Below, piece after piece: positions 27,206 to 36,629 of a stretch of DNA of 64,000 nucleotides. The stretch's first letter is position 1; each line of letters starts with the position of its first letter. Below the pieces are notes generated by a model. It saw only the letters and a list, made by a program, of their open reading frames with translations, searched no databases and was not told where the DNA came from. Position numbers and translations under genes: made by a program. This stretch comes from Sandaracinaceae bacterium (GTDB taxonomy: Bacteria > Myxococcota_A > Polyangia > Polyangiales > Houyiibacteriaceae): the NCBI GenBank assembly GCA_016706685.1, contig JADJJE010000011.1, forward strand, positions 1 through 64,000, read 5' to 3'.

Positions 27206-28120
27206 GTGCCCCACTCCCGCTCCGCCCCCGTCTATCCCATGCGTGTGGTCTCCCGCCGGACCGGCTTGAGCGCCGACCTGATTCGAGCGTGGGAGAAGCG
27301 CTATCAAGCCATCACGCCGGACCGCACCGACGGCAACGCGCGGCGCTACTCGCACGCCGAGATCCAGCGTCTGGAGCTGCTGCGCGACGTGGTGGCCCTC
27401 GGCCACACCATCAGCGACGTGGCCGCGCTGCCCAACGAGACCCTCGCCGCGCTCCTGTCGGAGGAGGCGCCCAGCGCGCAGGACACCGCCACCGAGGAGA
27501 CGCTGGCGGCCTACGTGGCGGCCATCGAGGCGTGGGATCTGCGCGAGTCGCAGTCCATCTTGTCGCGGGCGGCATCGCTCCGCCCCCCCGACGCGCTGGC
27601 CCTCGAGGTGCTGTCCCCCATCTTGCGGGCGGTGGGCGACGGATGGGAGCAAGGGCGCCTGAGCGTCACGCAAGAGCACGCCGCCAGCGCCCAGGTGCGC
27701 GGCCTACTCGCCACCCTGCTGCAGACCATCGCGGTGGACCGCGGGGCGCCGAAGCTGTTGGTGGCGGCCCCCGAAGGACACGAGCACGAGCTGGGCGGCC
27801 TGATGGCGGCCGTGCTCGGCGCCCAAGTGGGCGTGGCCCCGGTCTACTTGGGCGGCAACGTCCCGCTCCACGAGCTGGAGTCCACCCTGCAGCGCACTGG
27901 CGCCGAGGTGGTGCTGCTGGCCGTCTCGCGCGCCATCGACGGCGCCGAGGTCACGCGCCTGCGCGCCGCGGTGGAGGTGCTCACGCGCCACGCGAGCGTG
28001 TGGGTCGGCTGCCCGCCAGGGCACGCGCTCGAGACGCTCACGGAGCTCGCGCGGGTGCGGGTGCTCACGTCGCTGCCGGCGTTCCAGACGGCGGCGCTGC
28101 ACCTGGCGCGGCGGCCGTAG
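27206..28120 (+). CDS. CarH/LitR-like cobalamin photoreceptor transcriptional regulator
   Basis: 304 residues from GTG 27206. An N-terminal MerR winged HTH (SRRTGLSADLIRAWEKRY, then ARRYSHAEI) is followed by a four-helix cap and Rossmann-type B12-binding domain. The cap carries W147-x9-E157-H158 (DGW...TQEHA), the hallmark W-x9-E-H that distinguishes light-sensing B12 regulators. HEHELG (H194) lies where the E/D-x-H-x2-G lower-ligand motif is expected, and a Ser-containing stretch follows. In CarH/LitR adenosylcobalamin binding drives tetramerisation and repression; light breaks the Co-C bond and releases DNA. It likely represses itself and the divergent fasciclin gene. It converges, 6 nt apart, on the ALDH gene. 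Confidence 0.9.
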   Translation: MPHSRSAPVYPMRVVSRRTGLSADLIRAWEKRYQAITPDRTDGNARRYSHAEIQRLELLRDVVALGHTISDVAALPNETLAALLSEEAPSAQDTATEETLAAYVAAIEAWDLRESQSILSRAASLRPPDALALEVLSPILRAVGDGWEQGRLSVTQEHAASAQVRGLLATLLQTIAVDRGAPKLLVAAPEGHEHELGGLMAAVLGAQVGVAPVYLGGNVPLHELESTLQRTGAEVVLLAVSRAIDGAEVTRLRAAVEVLTRHASVWVGCPPGHALETLTELARVRVLTSLPAFQTAALHLARRP

Positions 28121-28126
28121 GGAACT

Positions 28127-29674
28127 TCAGGCCTTCCACCGCGTAGCAAACCCGCGCAGCAGCCCGGTCAGCGCCTTCGCCTTGGCCCCCGGCCCTGCCC
28201 CGCCGCGCAGCGTGGCCAGCGACCGACCCACCGCCTCCAAGCCAGGCGTGTAGGGGTGCCACCACATTTCCTGCGCGGCCCTGCGCGCATCCACCACCAC
28301 CGCGCGCGGCCGCGTCAGCACATCCAAGGTGTGCGACGAGTTCGTCACGCCGTAGCCGCTCTCGCCGGTGCCGCTCCACGGCAGCGCGGGGATGGCGCCG
28401 GTGAAGCCGTGGTTGTTGACCACCACGGTGCCGGCGCGCAGCTCGCGCGCCACGCGCTCGCCCCGCGCAAGGTCGCGGGTCCACACGCTGGCGGTCAGGC
28501 CGAAGCGCGAGTCGTTGGCAGCGTCCACGGCCGCGCGCTCGCTCGCCACCGCCACCACGGGCACCAGCGGACCGAAGGTCTCTTCCGCCATGGGCTCGGA
28601 GTCGTTGGGCAGGTCGCCCATGACCGTGGGCGGGAACCAGCGGCCCGGGCGGTCCAGGCGCTCGCCGCCGCACAGGATCTCGCCGCCGGCAGCGCGCGCC
28701 GCGGCCACGTGCCCTTCCACCACGGCCAGCTGGGCGTCGGTGGTGAGCGGGCCGTAGTCCACGCCGGGGCGCAGCTCGTTGCAGAGCTCCACCAGGCGCT
28801 TGCGCAGCGGAGCAGCCACGGCGCCCACCGCGTACACGCGCTCGATGCCGGCGCAGTTCTGACCCGAGTTGGCCATGGCGCCCCACAGGATGCCGCGCGC
28901 CGCGCGCTCCACGTCGGCGTCTTCCAGCACGATGGCGGCGTCCTTGCCGCCCAGCTCGAGCCCGGCGGGGATCAACCGCGCCGCCGCCGCCGCCGCCACC
29001 TTGCGGCCGGTGCGCACGCTGCCGGTGAAGACCACCGCGTCCACGCCCGCGTCGATGAGTGCCGCGCCCACGTCGCCGCCGCCCTGCACCATGACCACCA
29101 GGTCGGGGCCCAGCGCCTCGTGCGCGGCCGCTTCGATCGACGCGGCGCAGCGGGGCGTGAACTCCGACGGCTTCATGACCACGCCGTTGCCGGCCAGCAG
29201 CGCGGGGAACAGCGTGCGCAGCGGGATGGCCACCGGGAAGTTCCACGGCGTGATCAGGCCGATGACGCCTCGCGGCACGCGCTCGATCACGGCGCGCTTG
29301 CCCGGGTAGTTCACCGGGTCGAGGCTGGGCTCGTGCGGCGCCAGGTGCGCGGGACCTTCGTCGCACCAGTAGGCGGCCAGGTCGGCCGTGGACACCACCT
29401 CGTGCAGCCACGCCTCGGCCGCGGGCTTGCCGGCCTCTTCGCCGAGCACGGTCACCAGTTCTTCGCCGCGCGCCAGGATGGCGTCTCGAAACCGCCGCAG
29501 CAGACCGGCGCGCTCCAGCACGGTCTTGCGCGCGAAGACGGCCTGCGCCGCGCGCACGCGCGACACGATGCCCGGCAGCGCCTCCACGGAGGTGGCCTCC
29601 ACGATGGAGAGGGGCTGGCCGTCGCGCGGCGAGGTGCCGTGGATCTGGCCGTCGTAGATGAGAGGCAGGGTCAT
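28127..29674 (-). CDS. NAD(P)-dependent aldehyde dehydrogenase family protein
   Basis: 515 residues from ATG 29674; the start overlaps the upstream hydrolase stop by 4 nt (ATGA). Family landmarks: GVIGLITPWNFPVAIPLRTL, MKPSEFTP (cofactor-binding Lys), FTGSVRTG, the general-base Glu in GLELGGKDA, the catalytic Cys in SGQNCAGIE, and EETFGPLVPV with the C-terminal GTVVVNNHG. It should oxidise an aldehyde to an acid or CoA-type product; the substrate cannot be told, though the sequence is like the broad semialdehyde group. It is the third gene in the run MglA, MBL hydrolase, ALDH. Confidence 0.92.
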   Translation of the reverse strand: MTLPLIYDGQIHGTSPRDGQPLSIVEATSVEALPGIVSRVRAAQAVFARKTVLERAGLLRRFRDAILARGEELVTVLGEEAGKPAAEAWLHEVVSTADLAAYWCDEGPAHLAPHEPSLDPVNYPGKRAVIERVPRGVIGLITPWNFPVAIPLRTLFPALLAGNGVVMKPSEFTPRCAASIEAAAHEALGPDLVVMVQGGGDVGAALIDAGVDAVVFTGSVRTGRKVAAAAAARLIPAGLELGGKDAAIVLEDADVERAARGILWGAMANSGQNCAGIERVYAVGAVAAPLRKRLVELCNELRPGVDYGPLTTDAQLAVVEGHVAAARAAGGEILCGGERLDRPGRWFPPTVMGDLPNDSEPMAEETFGPLVPVVAVASERAAVDAANDSRFGLTASVWTRDLARGERVARELRAGTVVVNNHGFTGAIPALPWSGTGESGYGVTNSSHTLDVLTRPRAVVVDARRAAQEMWWHPYTPGLEAVGRSLATLRGGAGPGAKAKALTGLLRGFATRWKA

Positions 29675-31113
29675 GGTGTGCGTGCCGTGGTGAAGGTCTT
29701 GCGGTAGCGGCCGTCGCCGAGATCCTCGGCGCGTCCGAGCGCGTGAAGGTGGATCAAGTGGGCCTCGAGCGCCCGTGCGGCCAGCGGCCACAGCATGCGC
29801 GGCGTGTCGGCATACGCGCGCGGCACCAGGTCCACCGGGGTGCCCTCGCCTGCGTCGTCGAGCGCCTTGGCCACCTGCTCTTCCCGCGCCAGGCGGTGCG
29901 TCACGTAGTGGTTCAGGCACGCCTCGGGGTTCACGATGACGCCGCCGTGCGCGGGCAGCAGGCACGACGCGCCCAACGCCTTCATGCGCGCGAGGCTCTC
30001 GAGGTACAGCCCCATGTCGCCGTCGTGCTTCTCCACCAGGATGGAGCCCACCCCCGCGATCATGTCGCCCGCGATGAGCGCCCGCGAGCTCGGCTCGAAG
30101 AAGCAGAGGTGGCCCCAGGCGTGCCCGGGCGTGTGCACGCACTCGAGCGTGAGCATCGTGCCGTCGTCGTCGAGCATGAGCTCGATGCGCTGACCGTCTT
30201 CCAGCAGCGCGTCGAAGTACACCTCTCCTTCGAGCGCCTCGGCCGTCTTCGCGTGGCCCCACAGCGGCAGCCCCAAGCGCTCTTGCAGCGCGACGGCGCC
30301 GCCGATGTGGTCCGGGTGGTGGTGCGTGGCGCAGATGGCCAGCACGTGCGTGCCGTCTGCCTCCGCCTCTTCCACCCACTCGCAGATGGCGTCGAGCTCG
30401 TCTTCGAATGGCGTGGCGGGCTCGATGAGCACCGCCGTGCTGCCTCCCACCAGGAACATGTTGGTGTGCGCCGCGGGCGGCAGCGTGGGGCTGCGCACCG
30501 GCCGCATGCGGATGCCGGGCGCTGGCTCCTGCGCGTCCTCGGCGTCCAGCGGCAGGTGGTCCAGCTGGTGGGCCTCGGCGCGCCTCAGCAACGCAGGCAC
30601 GAAGTCGGCGAGCGCGATGTCTCCCGTGCGCCAGCGCGCGAGGTAGTGGCTCACCGACCCCGCGCCCGCTTCACGCGCCTCGCTTTCATCCAAGGCGAGA
30701 CCGTAGACCCAGGCCTCGTCGCGCAGGGCATCGCCGCGCGCGCGCCGCACCGCCAGCCGCTCCACGCGAGCCGTGTGCCAGGCCAGCTCGAGGTCGTTGA
30801 ACAGCGCAGCTCCGAGCGCCACGTCCGACGCGAAGGTCTCGCGCAGCAGCTGACGCTCCCCGTCGCCAGGCAGGAAGTCGCCCTCGGCCACCAGCAGCCA
30901 GGTGCTCATGAACAGCCCGCGCAGCGCCGCCACGGCACCCGCCCCTGCCTGCCCGGGTTCTCCCCGGCGCGGCGCGAGGGCGTCGCTCGCGTGCACCGTG
31001 ACGCCCGGCAGACCGAAGCCCGTGCCCCAGTGCAGCCCCGGGTGCTCGCCCTCCACCAAGACCACCTCCGCAGACGGACCGAGGTGGTGCGCCAGCAACA
31101 GCGCGCGGGTCAC
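29671..31113 (-). CDS. Metallo-beta-lactamase-fold hydrolase with extra N-terminal domain
   Basis: 480 residues. The C-terminal half is a metallo-beta-lactamase fold of glyoxalase II/LACTB2 type: the zinc motif ATHHHPDHIGG (H-x-H-x-D-H), a later TPGHAWGHLC (His), IAGDMIA (bridging Asp) and LLPAHGG (last His). The first ~230 residues form an unassigned domain. The stop overlaps the ALDH start by 4 nt (ATGA), and the start (GTG 31113) overlaps the MglA stop (GTGA), so the three genes are co-translated. It hydrolyses an unknown ester, thioester or nucleic-acid substrate in the cytosol. Confidence 0.88.
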   Translation of the reverse strand: MTRALLLAHHLGPSAEVVLVEGEHPGLHWGTGFGLPGVTVHASDALAPRRGEPGQAGAGAVAALRGLFMSTWLLVAEGDFLPGDGERQLLRETFASDVALGAALFNDLELAWHTARVERLAVRRARGDALRDEAWVYGLALDESEAREAGAGSVSHYLARWRTGDIALADFVPALLRRAEAHQLDHLPLDAEDAQEPAPGIRMRPVRSPTLPPAAHTNMFLVGGSTAVLIEPATPFEDELDAICEWVEEAEADGTHVLAICATHHHPDHIGGAVALQERLGLPLWGHAKTAEALEGEVYFDALLEDGQRIELMLDDDGTMLTLECVHTPGHAWGHLCFFEPSSRALIAGDMIAGVGSILVEKHDGDMGLYLESLARMKALGASCLLPAHGGVIVNPEACLNHYVTHRLAREEQVAKALDDAGEGTPVDLVPRAYADTPRMLWPLAARALEAHLIHLHALGRAEDLGDGRYRKTFTTARTP

Positions 31114-31871
31114 GACTGTTCGCGGCGCAGCTGGGGGACCTTGGGCGCCGCAGGCACGCTGACCTCAACCGAGGCGGGAGCGACCTTGGCCGCGAGGGCC
31201 GTCGGCGCGGTGGCGAAGTCCTCCGGATAGAGGCTCGGGCGCTTCTCGGGCGTGACCGAGTCCGTGCGGCCCTCGGGCAGCTTGGCCGGGTCCGGGATGA
31301 GCTTCAGGCACTCGCGCGTGATGGCCTTGAGCGTGTCGAAGACGCCCACGCCCTCCACGGCCGACGCCTCGAACTCGGGCACGCCGGCCGGGATGCCCAG
31401 CTCCTCGCGCAGCTCCGGGATGGGCGTGACCCCCGGCAGGTCGCGCTTGTTGTACTGCACCACCATGGGCATGCGGTCGGGGTCGTCGCCCTGCAGCCGC
31501 AGGTTGTCCCACAGGTTGCGGATGCTCTCGTGGTTGGCCTCCATGCGCCCAGGCTGGCTGTCCACCACGAACACGATGCCGTCCACGTTGCGCAGCACGA
31601 GCTGGCGCGTGGTGTCGAGCGCGATCTGCCCCGGCACGGTGCACAGGTGCAGGCGCACGCGGTAGTCGCGGAACAGCCCCAGCTCCATGGGCAGCAGGTC
31701 GAAGAAGAGCGTGCGCTCCGCTTCCGTCATCAGTGAGATGAGCTTGCCGCGGTGGTCTGCCCGGCTGTGGCTGTGGATGTGCGACAGGTTGGTGGTCTTG
31801 CCGCCAAGGCCCGGCCCGTAGTACACGAGCTTGAGCTGGAGTTCGCGGCGACCGTGGGAGACCAGAGGCAC
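31110..31871 (-). CDS. mglA: MglA-family small Ras-like GTPase
   Basis: 253 residues. G1 YYGPGLGGKTTN, the MglA-type LISLMTEAERTLFFDLLP segment, a PGQ in CTVPGQ (G3), G4 NKRDLP and FDTLKAI at the end match MglA, the polarity and gliding-motility switch of myxobacteria. It cycles between GTP-bound active and GDP-bound inactive forms, normally with an MglB roadblock partner, which is not encoded here. It carries a C-terminal extension of about 55 residues beyond the usual ~195, rich in Pro/Ala/Glu. It is upstream of the MBL hydrolase and ALDH genes with overlapping starts. It may be a paralogue rather than the motility MglA itself. Confidence 0.85.
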   Translation of the reverse strand: MPLVSHGRRELQLKLVYYGPGLGGKTTNLSHIHSHSRADHRGKLISLMTEAERTLFFDLLPMELGLFRDYRVRLHLCTVPGQIALDTTRQLVLRNVDGIVFVVDSQPGRMEANHESIRNLWDNLRLQGDDPDRMPMVVQYNKRDLPGVTPIPELREELGIPAGVPEFEASAVEGVGVFDTLKAITRECLKLIPDPAKLPEGRTDSVTPEKRPSLYPEDFATAPTALAAKVAPASVEVSVPAAPKVPQLRREQS

Positions 31872-31985
31872 TCGGGGAGTGTACCGTGCCTCCGCGCGGA
31901 CTTACACTGTGAAGGCGACATCGGATGACACTTCGGCGCCCGGCCCCGCTGCCAGGACGGAACGAGCCGGATGTGCCCGCCCCGG

Positions 31986-32013
31986 TTGACACCCCGAATA
32001 GTCTGGTTAATGT
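31986..32013 (+). promoter_or_regulatory. Housekeeping-type promoter of groESL
   Basis: TTGACA (31986-31991) with TAATGT (32008-32013) 16 bp further matches a sigma-70-type promoter. Its expected start point is just upstream of the CIRCE at 32025-32051, and groES begins at 32113. Confidence 0.55.
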
Positions 32014-32024
32014 GGCGCTCCCTA

Positions 32025-32051
32025 TCAGCAGTCTCCCTGCGTGAGTGCTAA
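32025..32051. promoter_or_regulatory. CIRCE element (HrcA operator)
   Basis: The right half GAGTGCTAA (32043-32051) is an exact CIRCE half-site. The left half TCAGCAGTC (32025-32033) matches TTAGCACTC in 7 of 9 positions, with the standard 9-nt spacer. It implies HrcA repression of groESL. Confidence 0.75.
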
Positions 32052-32112
32052 GCAAGAGCTGGTCATCGCGCGCGGGAGCTGGCCACTCCATCAAAGTTTC
32101 GGAGGTAATTTC

Positions 32113-32406
32113 ATGGGCGTACGTCCTTTGTATGACCGCGTGCTCGTCAAGCGCGTGGAGGAAGAGACCAAGACCGCCGGGGGTATCTACATCCCGGCCA
32201 CGGCCACCGAGAAGCCCCAGCGCGGCAAGGTCATCGCCGTCGGCGGCGGCAAGCTGCTGGACAGCGGCGAGGTTCGTGCCCTCGATGTCAAGAAGGGGGA
32301 CACGGTCCTCTTCGCCAAGTACTCGGGCACCGAAGTGAAGATCGACGGTGACGACCATCTCATCCTGCGCGAGGACGACATCCTCGGCGTCATCGTCAAA
32401 AGCTGA
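32113..32406 (+). CDS. groES: Co-chaperonin GroES
   Basis: 97 residues from ATG 32113 with GGAGGT (32101-32106) 6 nt upstream. Motifs: VRPLYDRVLVKRVEEETKTA (base strand and mobile loop GGIYIPATA), EKPQRGKVIAVG and the C-terminal DDILGVI. It forms the heptameric lid of GroEL. It precedes groEL by 11 nt in an operon with a CIRCE-type operator and a housekeeping promoter. Confidence 0.98.
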   Translation: MGVRPLYDRVLVKRVEEETKTAGGIYIPATATEKPQRGKVIAVGGGKLLDSGEVRALDVKKGDTVLFAKYSGTEVKIDGDDHLILREDDILGVIVKS

Positions 32407-32417
32407 GCGGAGACACC

Positions 32418-34037
<1,620 letters not shown>

Positions 34038-34079
34038 CGCGAGCCCGCAGCCTGCTTCGGTGGGCTGATGGGAACAGAG

Positions 34080-34113
34080 AAGGCGCGGTCCGCATCCCAG
34101 CGGGTCGCGCCTT
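34080..34113. terminator. Strong hairpin after groEL
   Basis: AAGGCGCG (34080-34087) and CGCGCCTT (34106-34113) make a perfect 8-bp stem, with a second CCGC/GCGG stem (34090-34093/34100-34103) above a GT/GT mismatch and a 6-nt loop. It lies between groEL and the convergent receptor gene and could serve both strands; there is no clear U-run. Confidence 0.6.
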
Positions 34114-34145
34114 CGCGCTTCCGTCTGAGCGGGCTACCGTGCGGG

Positions 34146-36629
34146 CTAGAAGCCCAGGTTCACTGTCCCCAGCACGCGGCGATCCACGCGCTGCCCGAGC
34201 GGGTGCTCGCGGTGGCGCGGATCCACCAAGTTGGTGCCCACCACCCCCAGCTGCAGGCGCCCGTCCAGCAGGCGGTAGCCCACACGCGCGTTGAGCACCG
34301 CGTAGGCCGGCAGGGGGAACCGCCCGAAGCTCGCGCCCGACTCGGCATCGGGGATGGTCTCCACCCACAGTTGCGAGCTCACCCAGTGGAAGTCCACGCC
34401 GAGGTCGAGGCCGAACGGCGCACGGTACTGCGCGCCCAGGTTGAGCTTGTGCCGGCTGGTGCGCTGGTCGTCCTCACGCCCGAGCGAAGGCACGCCGCTC
34501 ACCACGCGCGTGTCGTGCAGGCTGTAGTTCCCGTACACGTCGAGGCCACGCACGGGGAAGACGCGCACTCCCAGCTCGGCGCCCAGCTGCATGAAGCGCG
34601 CAGACTCGTTCTGATTGCGCACCTGGCCTACGCTGAAGGCCGCGATGTCGTCGGCATACGCGGTGACCCCGCTGCCGTAGTCCCCCAGCGTGTAGGCGCT
34701 CACCTCGCTCGACACGATGGCGTCGTCCACCAGGTTCAGGTACGCGGTGACCTCGAGCGCGAAGTAGTCGGAGTCCTGGTTGCGGTAGCCCACCTCGGTG
34801 GTGAGCATGCGCTCCGGCGCGAGGCGCTTACTGCCCAGCGACAGCGCCGACACGCCGCGCAGGCCCGGCACGGACACCGGCAGGTCCACGTAGGACTCGA
34901 GGAACGTGGGGCTGCGGAACGCGAGCCCGAAGGTGCCGCGCAGCGACGAGCGCTCCGTGGGCTGATAGGCCAGCGCCAGGCGCGGGCTGTATTGGATGCG
35001 GTCGAGCAGCGGGTGGCTGTCCAGGCGGAAGTTCACGACGGCCTGGAGATCGCTGCGCAGCTGCAGCGTGTCGGTGAGGTACGCGGCGAAGTGGTTCTGT
35101 GTGTGGTCGTCGCTCAGCCAGTTCCACTCGATGGACTTCCACCGGTAGCTCACGCCCACGGCGGCGTTGTGGTCCACACCCAGGTGGAACTGCGTGCGGT
35201 AGTTCACGTCGGCGTCGACGATGTGCGTCTCGAGGTCGCGCGTGACCAGCGGGATGGCGGCCGGCGGTTCTACGGCGAGCTCGGCGTCGGCCGTCTCCAT
35301 GTTCCAGAACACGCGCGCCGTGATGCCCACAGGCGTGGTGAGCGTGACGTAGGTCTGCGCGAAGATGAACTCGTCGATGAACAGCTGACGCAGGCGCCCG
35401 ATGCCGTACTGGCTGAGGCGGTTGAGGCTGACGCCCGTGCCGGCCTCGAGCGCCACTCCGCGGCCCAGGTTGAGGCGCGTGTCACCGCGGAACCAGATGC
35501 CACGACGCCCGAGCGAGGGGTCGCGGCTGGGCAGCACCTGGTCCACGCGCGCCGGGTCGGCCTCCAGCTCGTACTGGTCAGCGCGGGCTTAGCCGCCCGC
35601 CACGCGGAACGACGCGATGGACTGGCGCCCGTGGGCCACCGTCTCGGTGCGCAGGGTGCCGTGCGAGCCCGCGGTCATGGAGACGTGCGAGCCGCCCTCG
35701 CCCGGCGCGCGCGTGATGATGTTGATTAGCCCCGAGAACGCATCGGCGCCATAGACCGCCGACGCGGCGCCGCGGATGATCTCGATGCGCTCGATGTCGT
35801 CGAGGCCCACCGGCAGCACGTTCCAGAAGGTGCTGCCCAGTGAGTCGATGTACACGGAGCGGCCGTCGATGAAGACCAGCACCTTGTTGGACTGGCGCTG
35901 GTTGAGGCCACGAATGGACACCTGCTGGTCGCCCGGGCTGAGCGCCATGACCTCCACGCCCACCGCGCGGCGCAGCACCTCGGCCAGTGTCTGCAACCCG
36001 CTCATGCGGATGTCCTGCGCGGTGATGATGGTGGTGGAGCTGGGCGCCGAGACGGCCGACTCCACGAAGCGCGACGCGGACACCACCTGCTCTTCGTAGA
36101 CGCCCTGGTTGCGGGCCTCGCTCGGCAGGTCGGTGACGCGCTCGGGGGTGCGCTCGGTGGCGGCCTCGCTGCTCTCGGTGGGCGTGGCCTGCTCGTGCTC
36201 GGGCATGGCCTGGCTCTCGTTCTCCCGCTCGCGTGCCTGCTCGTCCAGGATCTCCTGCATGCTGGCGATGAACTCGCTCACCTCGGCCGCGTCGGCCGGG
36301 TCCCACTCGAGGTAGCGCTCGAAGGCGTCGATGCTCTCGCGGTACAGCCCCAGCTCGGCGTAGGCCCGCGCGATGTTGTAGATGACGTGCGGGTGCGGGA
36401 GGATCTCGTAGGCCTCTTCGAGCAGCGCGATGCCCTGCGCATCACCGCGCTCCACCAGCGTCATGCCCTCGCGGAACAAGCGGCGCGCCTCGGTGCGCTC
36501 GTCGGCGTGCGCCACCGGCACCGCGGTGAGCAGCGCGCCCGTGAGCGCCAGCAGCCACGCGAGGCGCCGCGGCCGCGACGCACGGTCGCTAGTCGGTGGG
36601 CAGCACGCGGAAGAGGCGCACGGATTCAC
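34146..36629 (-). pseudogene. TPR-TonB-dependent receptor interrupted by one in-frame TAA
   Basis: Read through one stop, the gene gives about 827 residues. N-terminus: signal peptide ending AVPVAHA, then a TPR-type region (ARRLFREGMTLVERGDAQGI ... LYRESIDAFERYLEWDP), a Glu/Ser/Thr linker, then a TonB plug domain (EEQVVSASRF; EVLRRAVGVEVM; IEIIRGAASAVYGADAFSG). After VAGG comes TAA (complement 35589-35591); the following residues ARADQYELEADP are in the same frame and lead into the beta barrel, ending ...LGTVNLGF with the C-terminal Phe. A TAC to TAA change would explain the break. TonB receptors import siderophores, vitamins or sugars through the outer membrane. It overlaps the 3' end of the upstream PEGA kinase by 41 nt. 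Confidence 0.8.

Noticed and set aside
28127..30379. A 750-codon minus-strand frame that would add 235 residues before the ALDH.
   Set aside because: The extra part runs over the metallo-beta-lactamase gene in a different phase; ALDH homology begins at 29674.
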